Shown: piece after piece, positions 18,390 to 25,943 of the stretch
Layout: every line of letters begins with the position of its first letter
Position numbering within the stretch: the stretch's first letter is position 1
NCBI GenBank assembly: GCA_040768665.1
Contig: JAXGMN010000008.1
Coordinates: 1 to 64,000, forward strand
Reading direction: 5' to 3'
DNA from: JABWBD01 sp040768665
GTDB lineage: Bacteria; Planctomycetota; Planctomycetia; Pirellulales; Thermoguttaceae
DNA: 64,000 nucleotides
Position numbers and translations under genes: made by a program
Notes under the pieces: generated by a model
The model's input: the letters and a program-made list of their open reading frames with translations, nothing else
Databases searched by the model: none
What the model was told of the DNA's origin: nothing

Positions 18390-18589
18390 GGGGCAACTTT
18401 CTCTCGTACGACTTCTGTAATCGGGGAACCATTTGACCGTTCTCCACCAGTCTACCTTCTCACCGCTCCCTGCACCACACGCACCGGGGTCGGGGGTCCG
18501 CTTTCTTCCTTGGCCGAGTTGGTGAAAACGGCGTGTGCGGATAGAATTCTTCAGAAGAATCGTACGCGACAAACCGGAGACACCACCAC

Positions 18590-21187
18590 ATGGCGGAAGC
18601 TTTCACCACCGGCCTGCCGGGCTTGGACAAGGTGCTCAGGGGCATCGAGCCGGGCGACAACATCGTCTGGCAGGTCGATTCGGTCTCTGACTATCGGATC
18701 CTGGTGGAACCTTATGCCGAGGCCGCACGCGGGGCCGGGCGGCGGCTGATCTACTTCCGGTTCGCCTCCCACGAACCGTTGATCGACGACGGCTTCGGCG
18801 CGGAAATCCATCGTCCCGATCCTTCGCTTGGCTTCGAGAGCTTCGTCGCCCACGTCCACCGGGTGATCACCGCTGCCGGCAAGCACGTCGTCTACGTGTT
18901 CGACTGCCTGTCGGACCTGGCGTCCAATTGGGCCGCCGACCAGATGCTGGGCAACTTTTTCCTGCTCACCTGTCCGCGGCTGTTCGACCTGGAGACCGTC
19001 ACCTACTTCGGCATCTACCGCAACTACCACGCCTCCTTCGCGCTGAACCCGATTACCGAAACGACCCAGTTCCTGCTGGACGTGTTTCGCCAGCAGGAGA
19101 AGATCTACGTGCGACCGATCAAGGTCCAGCACCGGTCGACCCAGTCGATGAACACGATCCATCTCTGGGAGGGCGACACGTTCCGGCCGATCACCGCGAG
19201 CGCCGTGATCTCGGATGTGCTCGCTTCCAGCCGGTGGCCGGGGCTGCGGGCCGACATCCGCCTCGGGTTCTGGCGGAGGATCTTCACCGAGGCCCAGCAG
19301 ACCTACGACGACGCCCGCGCCGGCCGCTGCCCTCCCGAACACGAGCAGGAGGTTTTTCAGCGTCTCAGCCAGATGGTCCTCTCGCGCGACGAAGCGATGC
19401 TGCGTCTGGTGCATCGCTACCTGAGCCTGGCGGATATCCTGGAGATCCGCGACCGCATGGTCGGGATCGGGCTGATCGGCGGCAAGACCCTGGGCATGCT
19501 CCTGGCCCGGGCGATCCTGAAACACCACGAGCCCCGCCTCTACGAACTGCTCGAACCGCACGATTCGTTCTACATCGGATCCGACGTATTTTACACATTC
19601 CTGATCCGAAACGGCGTGTGGTGGATGCGGCAGAAGCAGCGCGATCCGGAAACCTTCCTCGAAGGAATCGAGGAGACCCGGGCCAATCTGCTCGAGGGCC
19701 GCTTCCCGGATTACACGATGGACCAGTTCAAGGCCATGCTCGACTACTTCGGCGAATCGCCCTATATTGTGCGCTCCAGCTCGCTGCTGGAGGACGCTTA
19801 TGGCAACGCGTTCGCCGGCAAGTACGACAGCGTCTTCTGCGTAAACCAGGGCACGCGGGAAAAGCGGCTGCAAGCGCTGTTGGATACGGTGCGGCGGGTC
19901 TACGCCAGCACCATGAGCGAAAAGGCATTGCGCTACCGCGCGGCTCGAGGGCTACTGGATCGCGACGAACAGATGGCCCTGCTGGTGATGCGGGTCTCGG
20001 GGGATCAGTACGGAGAGCGTTTCCTGCCGCAGATGGCGGGCGTCGGCTTCTCGTTCAATCCTTACGTGTGGCACAAGGAAATCGACCCGCACGCGGGCGT
20101 CATCCGGCTCGTGTTCGGCCTGGGGACGCGAGCCGTCGATCGGGCCGACGACGACTACACGCGCGTCGTTGCCCTCAATGCGCCGACGCGCCGCCCCGAG
20201 AGCAACTTCGACGAGGTCGCCGAGTACTCGCAGCACCGGGTCGATTATCTCGACTTGACGTCCAACCGTTTTGCGTCCGGCTATTTTCGGGACCTGGTCC
20301 GCGACACGCCCGGTCTCCCCCTGGACATGGTGAGCTCGCAAAACCGGGCGACCGGTTACGCCGAAGGGCCGCCGGTGCGTGTGTTGACGTTCGACAAACT
20401 CTTGACCGGCACGACGTTCGTCGACGATATGCGCCGGATGCTCAAGACGATCGAGGATGCCTACCAGAACCCGGTCGACATCGAATTCACGGCGAATTTC
20501 CTCGCCGACGAACACTACCGGATCAACTTGCTTCAGTGCCGGCCGCTGCAGATCCAGGGCGCCGGCAGCAAGAGCCTTCCGAAGATCGAGGTCGCCGATT
20601 CCGACCGGATCATCGAAGCGCGGGGAGCCATCATCGGCCCCAGCCGCTTTGTCGCGATCGACCGCTTCATCTACGTCGTGCCGAGGCTCTACGGCGAGCT
20701 GCCGCTGAACCGCCGCTACGAGATCGCCCGCGTGCTTGGACGGATCAACTACGAAGACCGTGCCGCCGCGGGAACGACGATGCTCTTGGGCCCTGGCCGG
20801 TGGGGCACCGTCAGTCCCGAGCTTGGAGTTCCGGTTTCCTTTGCGGAGATCAACCGCGTCTCGGTCCTCTGCGAGATCGTCACCATGCGCGAGAACCTGA
20901 TCCCCGATGTCTCGCTGGGCACCCATTTCCTCAACGAACTGGTGGAAATGAACATCCTCTACATGGCCCTCTTTCCCGAACGCCAGCGCAACTACTTGAA
21001 CGAGCAATTCTTCCTCGATTCGCCCAGTCGCCTCCTGGAGATCGTGCCGGGAGCGGGCCCTTGGCAGGAGATGATCCGCGTGATCGACACCCGCAACGTC
21101 CTCGCGCCCGGCCAGAGCATCCTTCTCCTCGCCGACGCCGGCGCCCAGGAAGCCCGCGTGGTCATGGTGCGGAAAAACCAGCAGTAG
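18590..21187 (+). CDS. PEP/pyruvate-binding domain protein with degenerate KaiC-like N-terminus
   Basis: 865 residues. Residues 1-200 begin TTGLPGLDKVLRGIEPGDN, the opening of KaiC/RecA-like proteins, but the expected GxxxxGKT P-loop is replaced by WQVDSVSDY, so this domain should not hydrolyse ATP. From about 300 onward the protein matches the PEP synthase/PPDK N-terminal ATP-grasp: YIVRSSSLLEDAYGNAFAGKYDS, FSFNPYVW, VFGLGTRAVDR and INLLQCRPLQ. The PPDK phosphohistidine and PEP-binding TIM barrel are absent, so it is not a full PEP synthase. Cytoplasmic; role unknown, perhaps phosphotransfer signalling. Confidence 0.85.
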   Translation: MAEAFTTGLPGLDKVLRGIEPGDNIVWQVDSVSDYRILVEPYAEAARGAGRRLIYFRFASHEPLIDDGFGAEIHRPDPSLGFESFVAHVHRVITAAGKHVVYVFDCLSDLASNWAADQMLGNFFLLTCPRLFDLETVTYFGIYRNYHASFALNPITETTQFLLDVFRQQEKIYVRPIKVQHRSTQSMNTIHLWEGDTFRPITASAVISDVLASSRWPGLRADIRLGFWRRIFTEAQQTYDDARAGRCPPEHEQEVFQRLSQMVLSRDEAMLRLVHRYLSLADILEIRDRMVGIGLIGGKTLGMLLARAILKHHEPRLYELLEPHDSFYIGSDVFYTFLIRNGVWWMRQKQRDPETFLEGIEETRANLLEGRFPDYTMDQFKAMLDYFGESPYIVRSSSLLEDAYGNAFAGKYDSVFCVNQGTREKRLQALLDTVRRVYASTMSEKALRYRAARGLLDRDEQMALLVMRVSGDQYGERFLPQMAGVGFSFNPYVWHKEIDPHAGVIRLVFGLGTRAVDRADDDYTRVVALNAPTRRPESNFDEVAEYSQHRVDYLDLTSNRFASGYFRDLVRDTPGLPLDMVSSQNRATGYAEGPPVRVLTFDKLLTGTTFVDDMRRMLKTIEDAYQNPVDIEFTANFLADEHYRINLLQCRPLQIQGAGSKSLPKIEVADSDRIIEARGAIIGPSRFVAIDRFIYVVPRLYGELPLNRRYEIARVLGRINYEDRAAAGTTMLLGPGRWGTVSPELGVPVSFAEINRVSVLCEIVTMRENLIPDVSLGTHFLNELVEMNILYMALFPERQRNYLNEQFFLDSPSRLLEIVPGAGPWQEMIRVIDTRNVLAPGQSILLLADAGAQEARVVMVRKNQQ

Positions 21188-21230
21188 CCCTGCGAAGCCG
21201 ACTCTGCGAATCGTTGTGCCCCCTTGCGCG

Positions 21231-21259
21231 TTGACACCCCCCTCTCTACGGCGCACAAT
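21231..21259 (+). promoter_or_regulatory. Sigma-70-like promoter for the NodB-like deacetylase gene
   Basis: TTGACA at 21231-21236, a 17-base spacer, then CACAAT at 21254-21259. It lies 40 bases before the start codon at 21299, with AAGGA in between as ribosome-binding site. Confidence 0.55.
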
Positions 21260-21298
21260 AATAGACGCCTTCCCTCCTACAGAAAAAGGACCGTTTTC

Positions 21299-23155
21299 AT
21301 GCAGTTCCCGTTTCGGACCTCGGCTTTCCTTTTGGCTTGTGCTCTTTCCTGCGTCGCTTTCGCCGACGGCAATCGGCTGACGTACCTCGATGCATTTTCC
21401 GACCCGTACTACGTAGGTCTCGAGACGGCAAAACTCACCACGCCGCAGTGGATCGGCGAGGACGGAGTGGAGGCCGCGATCATCCTTTCCATCGACGACA
21501 TGCGCGAGTCGGCGCCCTACGAACAGTTCCTCCATCCCATCCTCGAGCGGCTGAAGAAGATCGATGGTCGGGCGCCGGTGAGCATCATGGCGCCGCGCGT
21601 GGATCCAAGCGATTCCCAGCTTCCAAAGTGGTTCGCCGAGGGCGTGAGCGTTGAGGCCCACACGCTGGATCACCCCTGCCCCTGCCTCCAGAAGAGCGAC
21701 TTTGCCAAGGCCAAGGCCACCTACGACGGCTGCATCGACCTGTTGGCAACCGTCCCGAACTACCGGCCCGTGGCGTTCCGCATGCCTTGCTGCGATTCGA
21801 TGAACTCGATGAGCCCGCGGTTCTACGCCGAGGTGTTCAACAAGACCACCCCGCACGGCAATTTTCTCGCCATGAACTCGTCGGTCTTCCTCCTCTTCAC
21901 GCCCAAGGATCCGCAACTGCCGCTCGAAACGGTAATCGACGAGGAGGGGCGCCGGCGATTCGACAAATACGTTCCGCTGGACCGCAATTTTGTCAACTAT
22001 GTCGAAGACTATCCCTATCCCTACGTGGTTGCGCGGCTCTGCTGGGAAATGCCTTCAGCCATTCCGGACGATTGGCTCGGGTTCAACGCTTTCGGACCGC
22101 ATAGCCCCACCACGGTCCGCGACATGAAGGCGGCAATCGATGCCACGGTTGCCAAGCAGGGAGTCTTTACCCTCACCTTCCACCCCGGACGCTGGATCCG
22201 CAACGACCAGGTGATCGAGATCATCGACTACACCGTGTCGCGGTACGGCAGGAAGGTAAAGTTTCTCAACTTCCGGGAAGCCTACCGCAAGCTGACGGAA
22301 AACCTCCTGGCCGGCCAACCGCTCCGCGCGGAGAACGGCCAGGATAACGGCATTCGGGTCGCCGACGTCAACGCCGACGGTTTCATGGACGTCTGCATCG
22401 GCAACGAACACCTTCGCCAGACCCGCATCTGGTCGCCGGACGACGGGAGATGGATTGTCCGCGACTTGCCGATTCCGCTGGTCGCCGTGGATCCTGAAGG
22501 GAACCGCACGGATGCGGGCGTGCGGTTTGGGGTGCTGCGAAAAGACGGCACGGCCAGCCTTCTCGCCCGCAACGAGACAACCTCCGGTCTCTGGCACTTC
22601 AACGGAGAGCAGTGGCTTGCTGATGCCCAAGGGCTCGCCGGCCTGGAAGCAGACGGCCCGGTCTTCACCGCCCGCGGTGGTCGCGACCGCGGCGTCCGTA
22701 TGCGGGACGTGGATGGCGACGGGATCTGCGAACTGGTGGTCGGCAATGAAGTCCAGCAGGCGGTGTTTTCCTGGCAGCCGGAGGCCCACTCGTGGTATCG
22801 CCTGCCGTTCTCGCTCCCGCCGGGCACGGCGATCGTCGATTCGGAGGGCCGCGACGCCGGCCTGCGCTTTGTCGACGTCGACGGAGATCTTCGCGACGAC
22901 GTTGTCTTCTCAGACGCCCAGCGCTGCAGCCTGTTTCTGTACGAATCGCTTGCCAAAGGCTGGTCCCGCGGGTATTTCGATGGCGAGCGGACGGCATCGA
23001 GCCCGCTGCCGATGATCGTGCGTGCCGACGGGACGAACAACGGCGCGTGGTTCAAGTACGGCCACATGTATCTCCAGAACGAGCACACCGGCGCGGAATT
23101 GCCGAACCATATCGATTTCCGGTGCTACACGCAGCTATTGCGCACCGGGAAGTAG
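21299..23155 (+). CDS. Secreted polysaccharide-deacetylase-like protein with FG-GAP/VCBS repeats
   Basis: 618 residues. A signal peptide (MQFPFRTSAFLLACALSCVAFA) precedes a NodB-type deacetylase domain: AAIILSIDDMRESAPYEQFL in the position of the first metal motif, VSVEAHTLDHPCPC (HxxxH-like) and FTLTFHPGRW. Residues from about 345 carry FG-GAP/VCBS-like repeats with Asp-rich calcium loops (VADVNADGFMDVCIGN, RMRDVDGDGICELVVGN, FVDVDGDLRDDVVFSD), a propeller fold used for surface adhesion. It probably trims acetyl groups from an extracellular glycan. AAGGA precedes the ATG. Confidence 0.88.
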   Translation: MQFPFRTSAFLLACALSCVAFADGNRLTYLDAFSDPYYVGLETAKLTTPQWIGEDGVEAAIILSIDDMRESAPYEQFLHPILERLKKIDGRAPVSIMAPRVDPSDSQLPKWFAEGVSVEAHTLDHPCPCLQKSDFAKAKATYDGCIDLLATVPNYRPVAFRMPCCDSMNSMSPRFYAEVFNKTTPHGNFLAMNSSVFLLFTPKDPQLPLETVIDEEGRRRFDKYVPLDRNFVNYVEDYPYPYVVARLCWEMPSAIPDDWLGFNAFGPHSPTTVRDMKAAIDATVAKQGVFTLTFHPGRWIRNDQVIEIIDYTVSRYGRKVKFLNFREAYRKLTENLLAGQPLRAENGQDNGIRVADVNADGFMDVCIGNEHLRQTRIWSPDDGRWIVRDLPIPLVAVDPEGNRTDAGVRFGVLRKDGTASLLARNETTSGLWHFNGEQWLADAQGLAGLEADGPVFTARGGRDRGVRMRDVDGDGICELVVGNEVQQAVFSWQPEAHSWYRLPFSLPPGTAIVDSEGRDAGLRFVDVDGDLRDDVVFSDAQRCSLFLYESLAKGWSRGYFDGERTASSPLPMIVRADGTNNGAWFKYGHMYLQNEHTGAELPNHIDFRCYTQLLRTGK

Positions 23156-23243
23156 CAACGGCACAACGCCGAACGGTAGACTAGCGCAAACGCCCGCATG
23201 TCTTTTCAACGACGCGTGTAGCTTGCCAAGAAGGAGCACCATT

Positions 23244-24287
23244 GTGAGACACCCGATTTCGCGACGATCATTCCTTGCCGGTGCATCTGCGGCCGCATTG
23301 ACCGCCGGAGGCCCCGCCACCGCGCGGCGATCGGCTGCCGCCGAGCCATCTTCCCCGCCGACCGCCGAAGCCGCATTCGCCATGCGTGACAGGGGAAAGA
23401 AGATCCCGGTGATCTTCGATACGGACATCGGCGGCGATATTGACGACACGTGGGCGCAAGTGATGCTGCTCAACTCGCCGGAACTGGACGTGCGACTGGT
23501 GACCTCGGATTCCGGCAACGACACCTATCGGGCTCGCTTGCTCGCGAAGATGCTTGAAGTCGCCGGGCGGACCGAGATCCCCGTCGGGATCGGCTGCAAG
23601 CCGGGCGACGGCAAGGGAAGGCAGAGTGCCTGGTTAGGCGACTATCGACTGGACAGCTATCCGGGCAAGGTGCACGAAGACGGGGTCGGAGCGATCATCG
23701 AGACCATTCGAGCATCGGCCGAGCCGATTACCCTGGTGGCCGTCGGTCCGGTGCCGAACATCGCGGAGGTTCTTCGCCGCGCGCCGGACGTGGCCGGGAA
23801 GGCCCGCTTCGTCGGCATGCACGGCAGTGTCTATCGAGGGTATGGCGACAGCAAGGACATCTCGCCCGAGTACAACGTCCGCGCGGCGCCGGCAGCTCTG
23901 CAGGCCGTGTTTCGAGCGGACTGGGAGATTTCGATCACCCCGTTGGACACATGCGGCATCGTCCACCTGACAGGAGAGAATTACCAGAAGGTCTATGGCT
24001 GCCGGGACCCGTTGGTCCGGGCCCTGATCGAAAACTACCGCGCCTGGTGCGACACCGGCAAAGGCAAAACGCCGGATCCGGCGCAGCGGAGCTCTACGCT
24101 GTTCGACACGGTGGCCGTCTACATGGCGTTTTCGGAAGAGCTCCTCGAAATGGAGGAGGTGCCGCTGAAGGTGGACGACCAGGGGTATACCCGCATCGAT
24201 CCGGCCGGCCGGAAGGTCCGCTGCGCGGTACGCTGGAACGATCGGGCGGCCTTCGAGGATGAGCTGGTTCGCAGAATCGTGTCGTGA
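23244..24287 (+). CDS. Secreted inosine/uridine-preferring nucleoside hydrolase-like protein
   Basis: 347 residues. The GTG start has AAGGAG upstream. The twin-arginine signal (ISRRSFLAGASAAALTAGG) is followed by FDTDIGGDIDDTWAQ, the calcium-binding DTDxGxDxDD signature of nucleoside hydrolases, then ITLVAVGPVPNIAEVLRR and FVGMHGSVYRG. The fold normally cleaves N-glycosidic bonds of ribonucleosides; exported members in planctomycetes may act on other ribosides. It follows the deacetylase gene on the same strand after about 88 bases. Confidence 0.88.
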   Translation: MRHPISRRSFLAGASAAALTAGGPATARRSAAAEPSSPPTAEAAFAMRDRGKKIPVIFDTDIGGDIDDTWAQVMLLNSPELDVRLVTSDSGNDTYRARLLAKMLEVAGRTEIPVGIGCKPGDGKGRQSAWLGDYRLDSYPGKVHEDGVGAIIETIRASAEPITLVAVGPVPNIAEVLRRAPDVAGKARFVGMHGSVYRGYGDSKDISPEYNVRAAPAALQAVFRADWEISITPLDTCGIVHLTGENYQKVYGCRDPLVRALIENYRAWCDTGKGKTPDPAQRSSTLFDTVAVYMAFSEELLEMEEVPLKVDDQGYTRIDPAGRKVRCAVRWNDRAAFEDELVRRIVS

Positions 24288-24361
24288 GCCGTCCCCTGGT
24301 TCTGCTTGACCGGTTGTTGCCCGAATTCCTGTTGTCCCGGGAGGATGGGGGAACATCTCCT

Positions 24362-24392
24362 CATCCGTGCCCCGGCCTTCCCATCCGTGTTA
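24362..24392. repeat. Half-copy of the CATCCGTGCCCCGGC repeat
   Basis: CATCCGTGCCCCGGCCTTCC matches the left arm of the full palindrome at 1162-1245. The right arm is absent here. Confidence 0.6.
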
Positions 24393-24537
24393 TAAGAACA
24401 ACTGGAAGACCGGGCTGATGAGAACCCCGATGGGAAGCGACCGTCTGCCGGTCGTCAAAAATGCCAAGGACTTGAATCGCTCCTCCCGACCGATTACAAG
24501 GGAAAGAAGTATACCCGCCAGGAACAGGAGATTCGCC

Positions 24538-25212
24538 GTGCGCACGACCCGCTTTGCCGTTTTGTGGTTTCTCTGCTCGACCGGCTGCCTATTCGCCGCG
24601 GAGCCGGCCGCTTGCCCCTCGTCCCGGCCGCAAGAGACCGAGGAAGGCTTCGTGAGCCTCTTTGACGGCAAGACCCTCGAAGGCTGGCAAGGATCCGTCG
24701 ACGGCTATGTGCCGGAAAACGGCCTGCTCGTCTGCCAGGCCAAGGGAGGAGGCAGACTGTTCACCAAGAAAGAGTATGCCAATTTCATTTTTCGCTTCGA
24801 GTTCAACCTGGAGCCGGGCGGGAACAACGGGATCGCGATCCGCTCTCCGCTCGAAGGCCGGCCCTCACGAGACGGCATCGAGATCCAACTCCTCGACGAC
24901 GAGCACCCCAAGTATGCCAAGCTCGGCCCGTACCAATACCACGGCTCCGTCTACGGCATGGTTCCCGCCGAGCGCGGTCATCTCAAGCCGCCGGGTGAGT
25001 GGAACAGCCAGGAAGTACTCTGCGACGGCAGGCACATCCGGGTCACGCTCAATGGCCATGTGATCGTCGACGCCGATCTGAACAACGTCACCGACCCGAC
25101 TCTCGATGGCTACCCGCATCCCGGTCGCCATCGCGAAAAAGGCTACCTGGGCTTCATCGGCCACGGAACACGGGTGGAGTTTCGGAACATCCGGCTCAAG
25201 GAACTGCCTTAG
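24538..25212 (+). CDS. Secreted DUF1080 (3-keto-disaccharide hydrolase family) protein
   Basis: 224 residues. The signal-like N-terminus (FAVLWFLCSTGCLFAA) could be a lipoprotein signal. The DUF1080 domain is complete: GFVSLFDGKTLEGWQG at the start, NFIFRFEFNLEPGGNNGIAI in the middle, and GYLGFIGHGTRVEFRNIRLKEL at the end. The domain has a concanavalin-like fold; characterised relatives hydrolyse 3-keto-glycosides, but most planctomycete members are unassigned. The GTG start follows AGGAG by eight bases; an upstream ATG at 24367 gives a poor leader. A strong terminator follows. Confidence 0.9.
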   Translation: MRTTRFAVLWFLCSTGCLFAAEPAACPSSRPQETEEGFVSLFDGKTLEGWQGSVDGYVPENGLLVCQAKGGGRLFTKKEYANFIFRFEFNLEPGGNNGIAIRSPLEGRPSRDGIEIQLLDDEHPKYAKLGPYQYHGSVYGMVPAERGHLKPPGEWNSQEVLCDGRHIRVTLNGHVIVDADLNNVTDPTLDGYPHPGRHREKGYLGFIGHGTRVEFRNIRLKELP

Positions 25213-25253
25213 CTTAGGCGTGTGGCAGATGATCGCATCCCCTCACGATAGCC

Positions 25254-25287
25254 ATCAGCCCGGCTGCTTCCGAGCAGCCGGGCTGAT
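25254..25287. terminator. Bidirectional intrinsic-type terminator
   Basis: A perfect 14-bp stem (ATCAGCCCGGCTGC with its mirror) and a six-base loop TTCCGA lie between two convergent genes. There is no long U-tract on either side. Confidence 0.8.
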
Positions 25288-25346
25288 ATGCGGCTAAATT
25301 CTCATCTGCCGCTTGCGTTGACGCGCGCGTCTGGTCATCGCTGCCA

Positions 25347-25763
25347 TTAGAACGAAAGCGTTTCCAGCCCCGGATATTCATCCGGGTGAACCACCCGCAT
25401 CATCTGCAGGCCGAGTTGGTGAAAGCCCGCGCCCATCGGGTTGAGGTGTTTTGCTTTGCCGAGGACGAATTTCATTCCCATGTCCCAGCGGAACCCCAGG
25501 ATGACTTCGTCGAACCCTCTCGGGACGTCGAGCACGAGAGAGACTCCCGTGGCCGAAAAGCCTTTTGTCACCGCTGCGAACGTCTTTTCGATCTGGAGCT
25601 TTCCCTTCTCGATCGGCACCACCAGAACCACGATCGTGAGGTTCACGCGACGGTCGAGTCTCGGTCCCTCGATCATTGCCTCCAGCTCGGCACAATTGTT
25701 GTTCAAGAGCTTCAGCATGAAGCTCTGGACGTCGAGTGCTTTCCTGCGTGAAAACAGCGGCAC
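25347..25763 (-). CDS. Uncharacterised protein, possibly PilZ-like
   Basis: 138 residues, no signal peptide. The pattern RLDRRVNLTIVVLVVPIEKG followed by TKGFSATGVSLVLDVP resembles a PilZ domain, which binds c-di-GMP through RxxxR and a DxSxxG-type motif, but the second motif here is only approximate. I prefer the GTG at 25763 because AAGGAG lies six bases before it; an ATG at 25808 extends the frame by 15 residues. Function unassigned. Confidence 0.65.
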   Translation of the reverse strand: MPLFSRRKALDVQSFMLKLLNNNCAELEAMIEGPRLDRRVNLTIVVLVVPIEKGKLQIEKTFAAVTKGFSATGVSLVLDVPRGFDEVILGFRWDMGMKFVLGKAKHLNPMGAGFHQLGLQMMRVVHPDEYPGLETLSF

Positions 25764-25943
25764 GGCGGGCTCCTTCGTGGCTTGTAGCTCCGACCTTGCG
25801 GCGATCATGTGGCCGCGTCCGACACAAACAAATATAGATCACGGCCCAGAGGTCGGCTGGTGCCGCGGGAAGGGTTTGTAACGGTTGCGCTTGCTTGCGG
25901 CAGTCGGCTCGTGGCCGGTAGAATATCGTCTAGGGAGACTATC

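Noticed and set aside
18928..21234. 768-codon plus-strand frame overlapping the PEP/pyruvate-binding gene
   Set aside because: It is Arg/Pro-rich out-of-frame reading of the real gene, which has coherent motifs.
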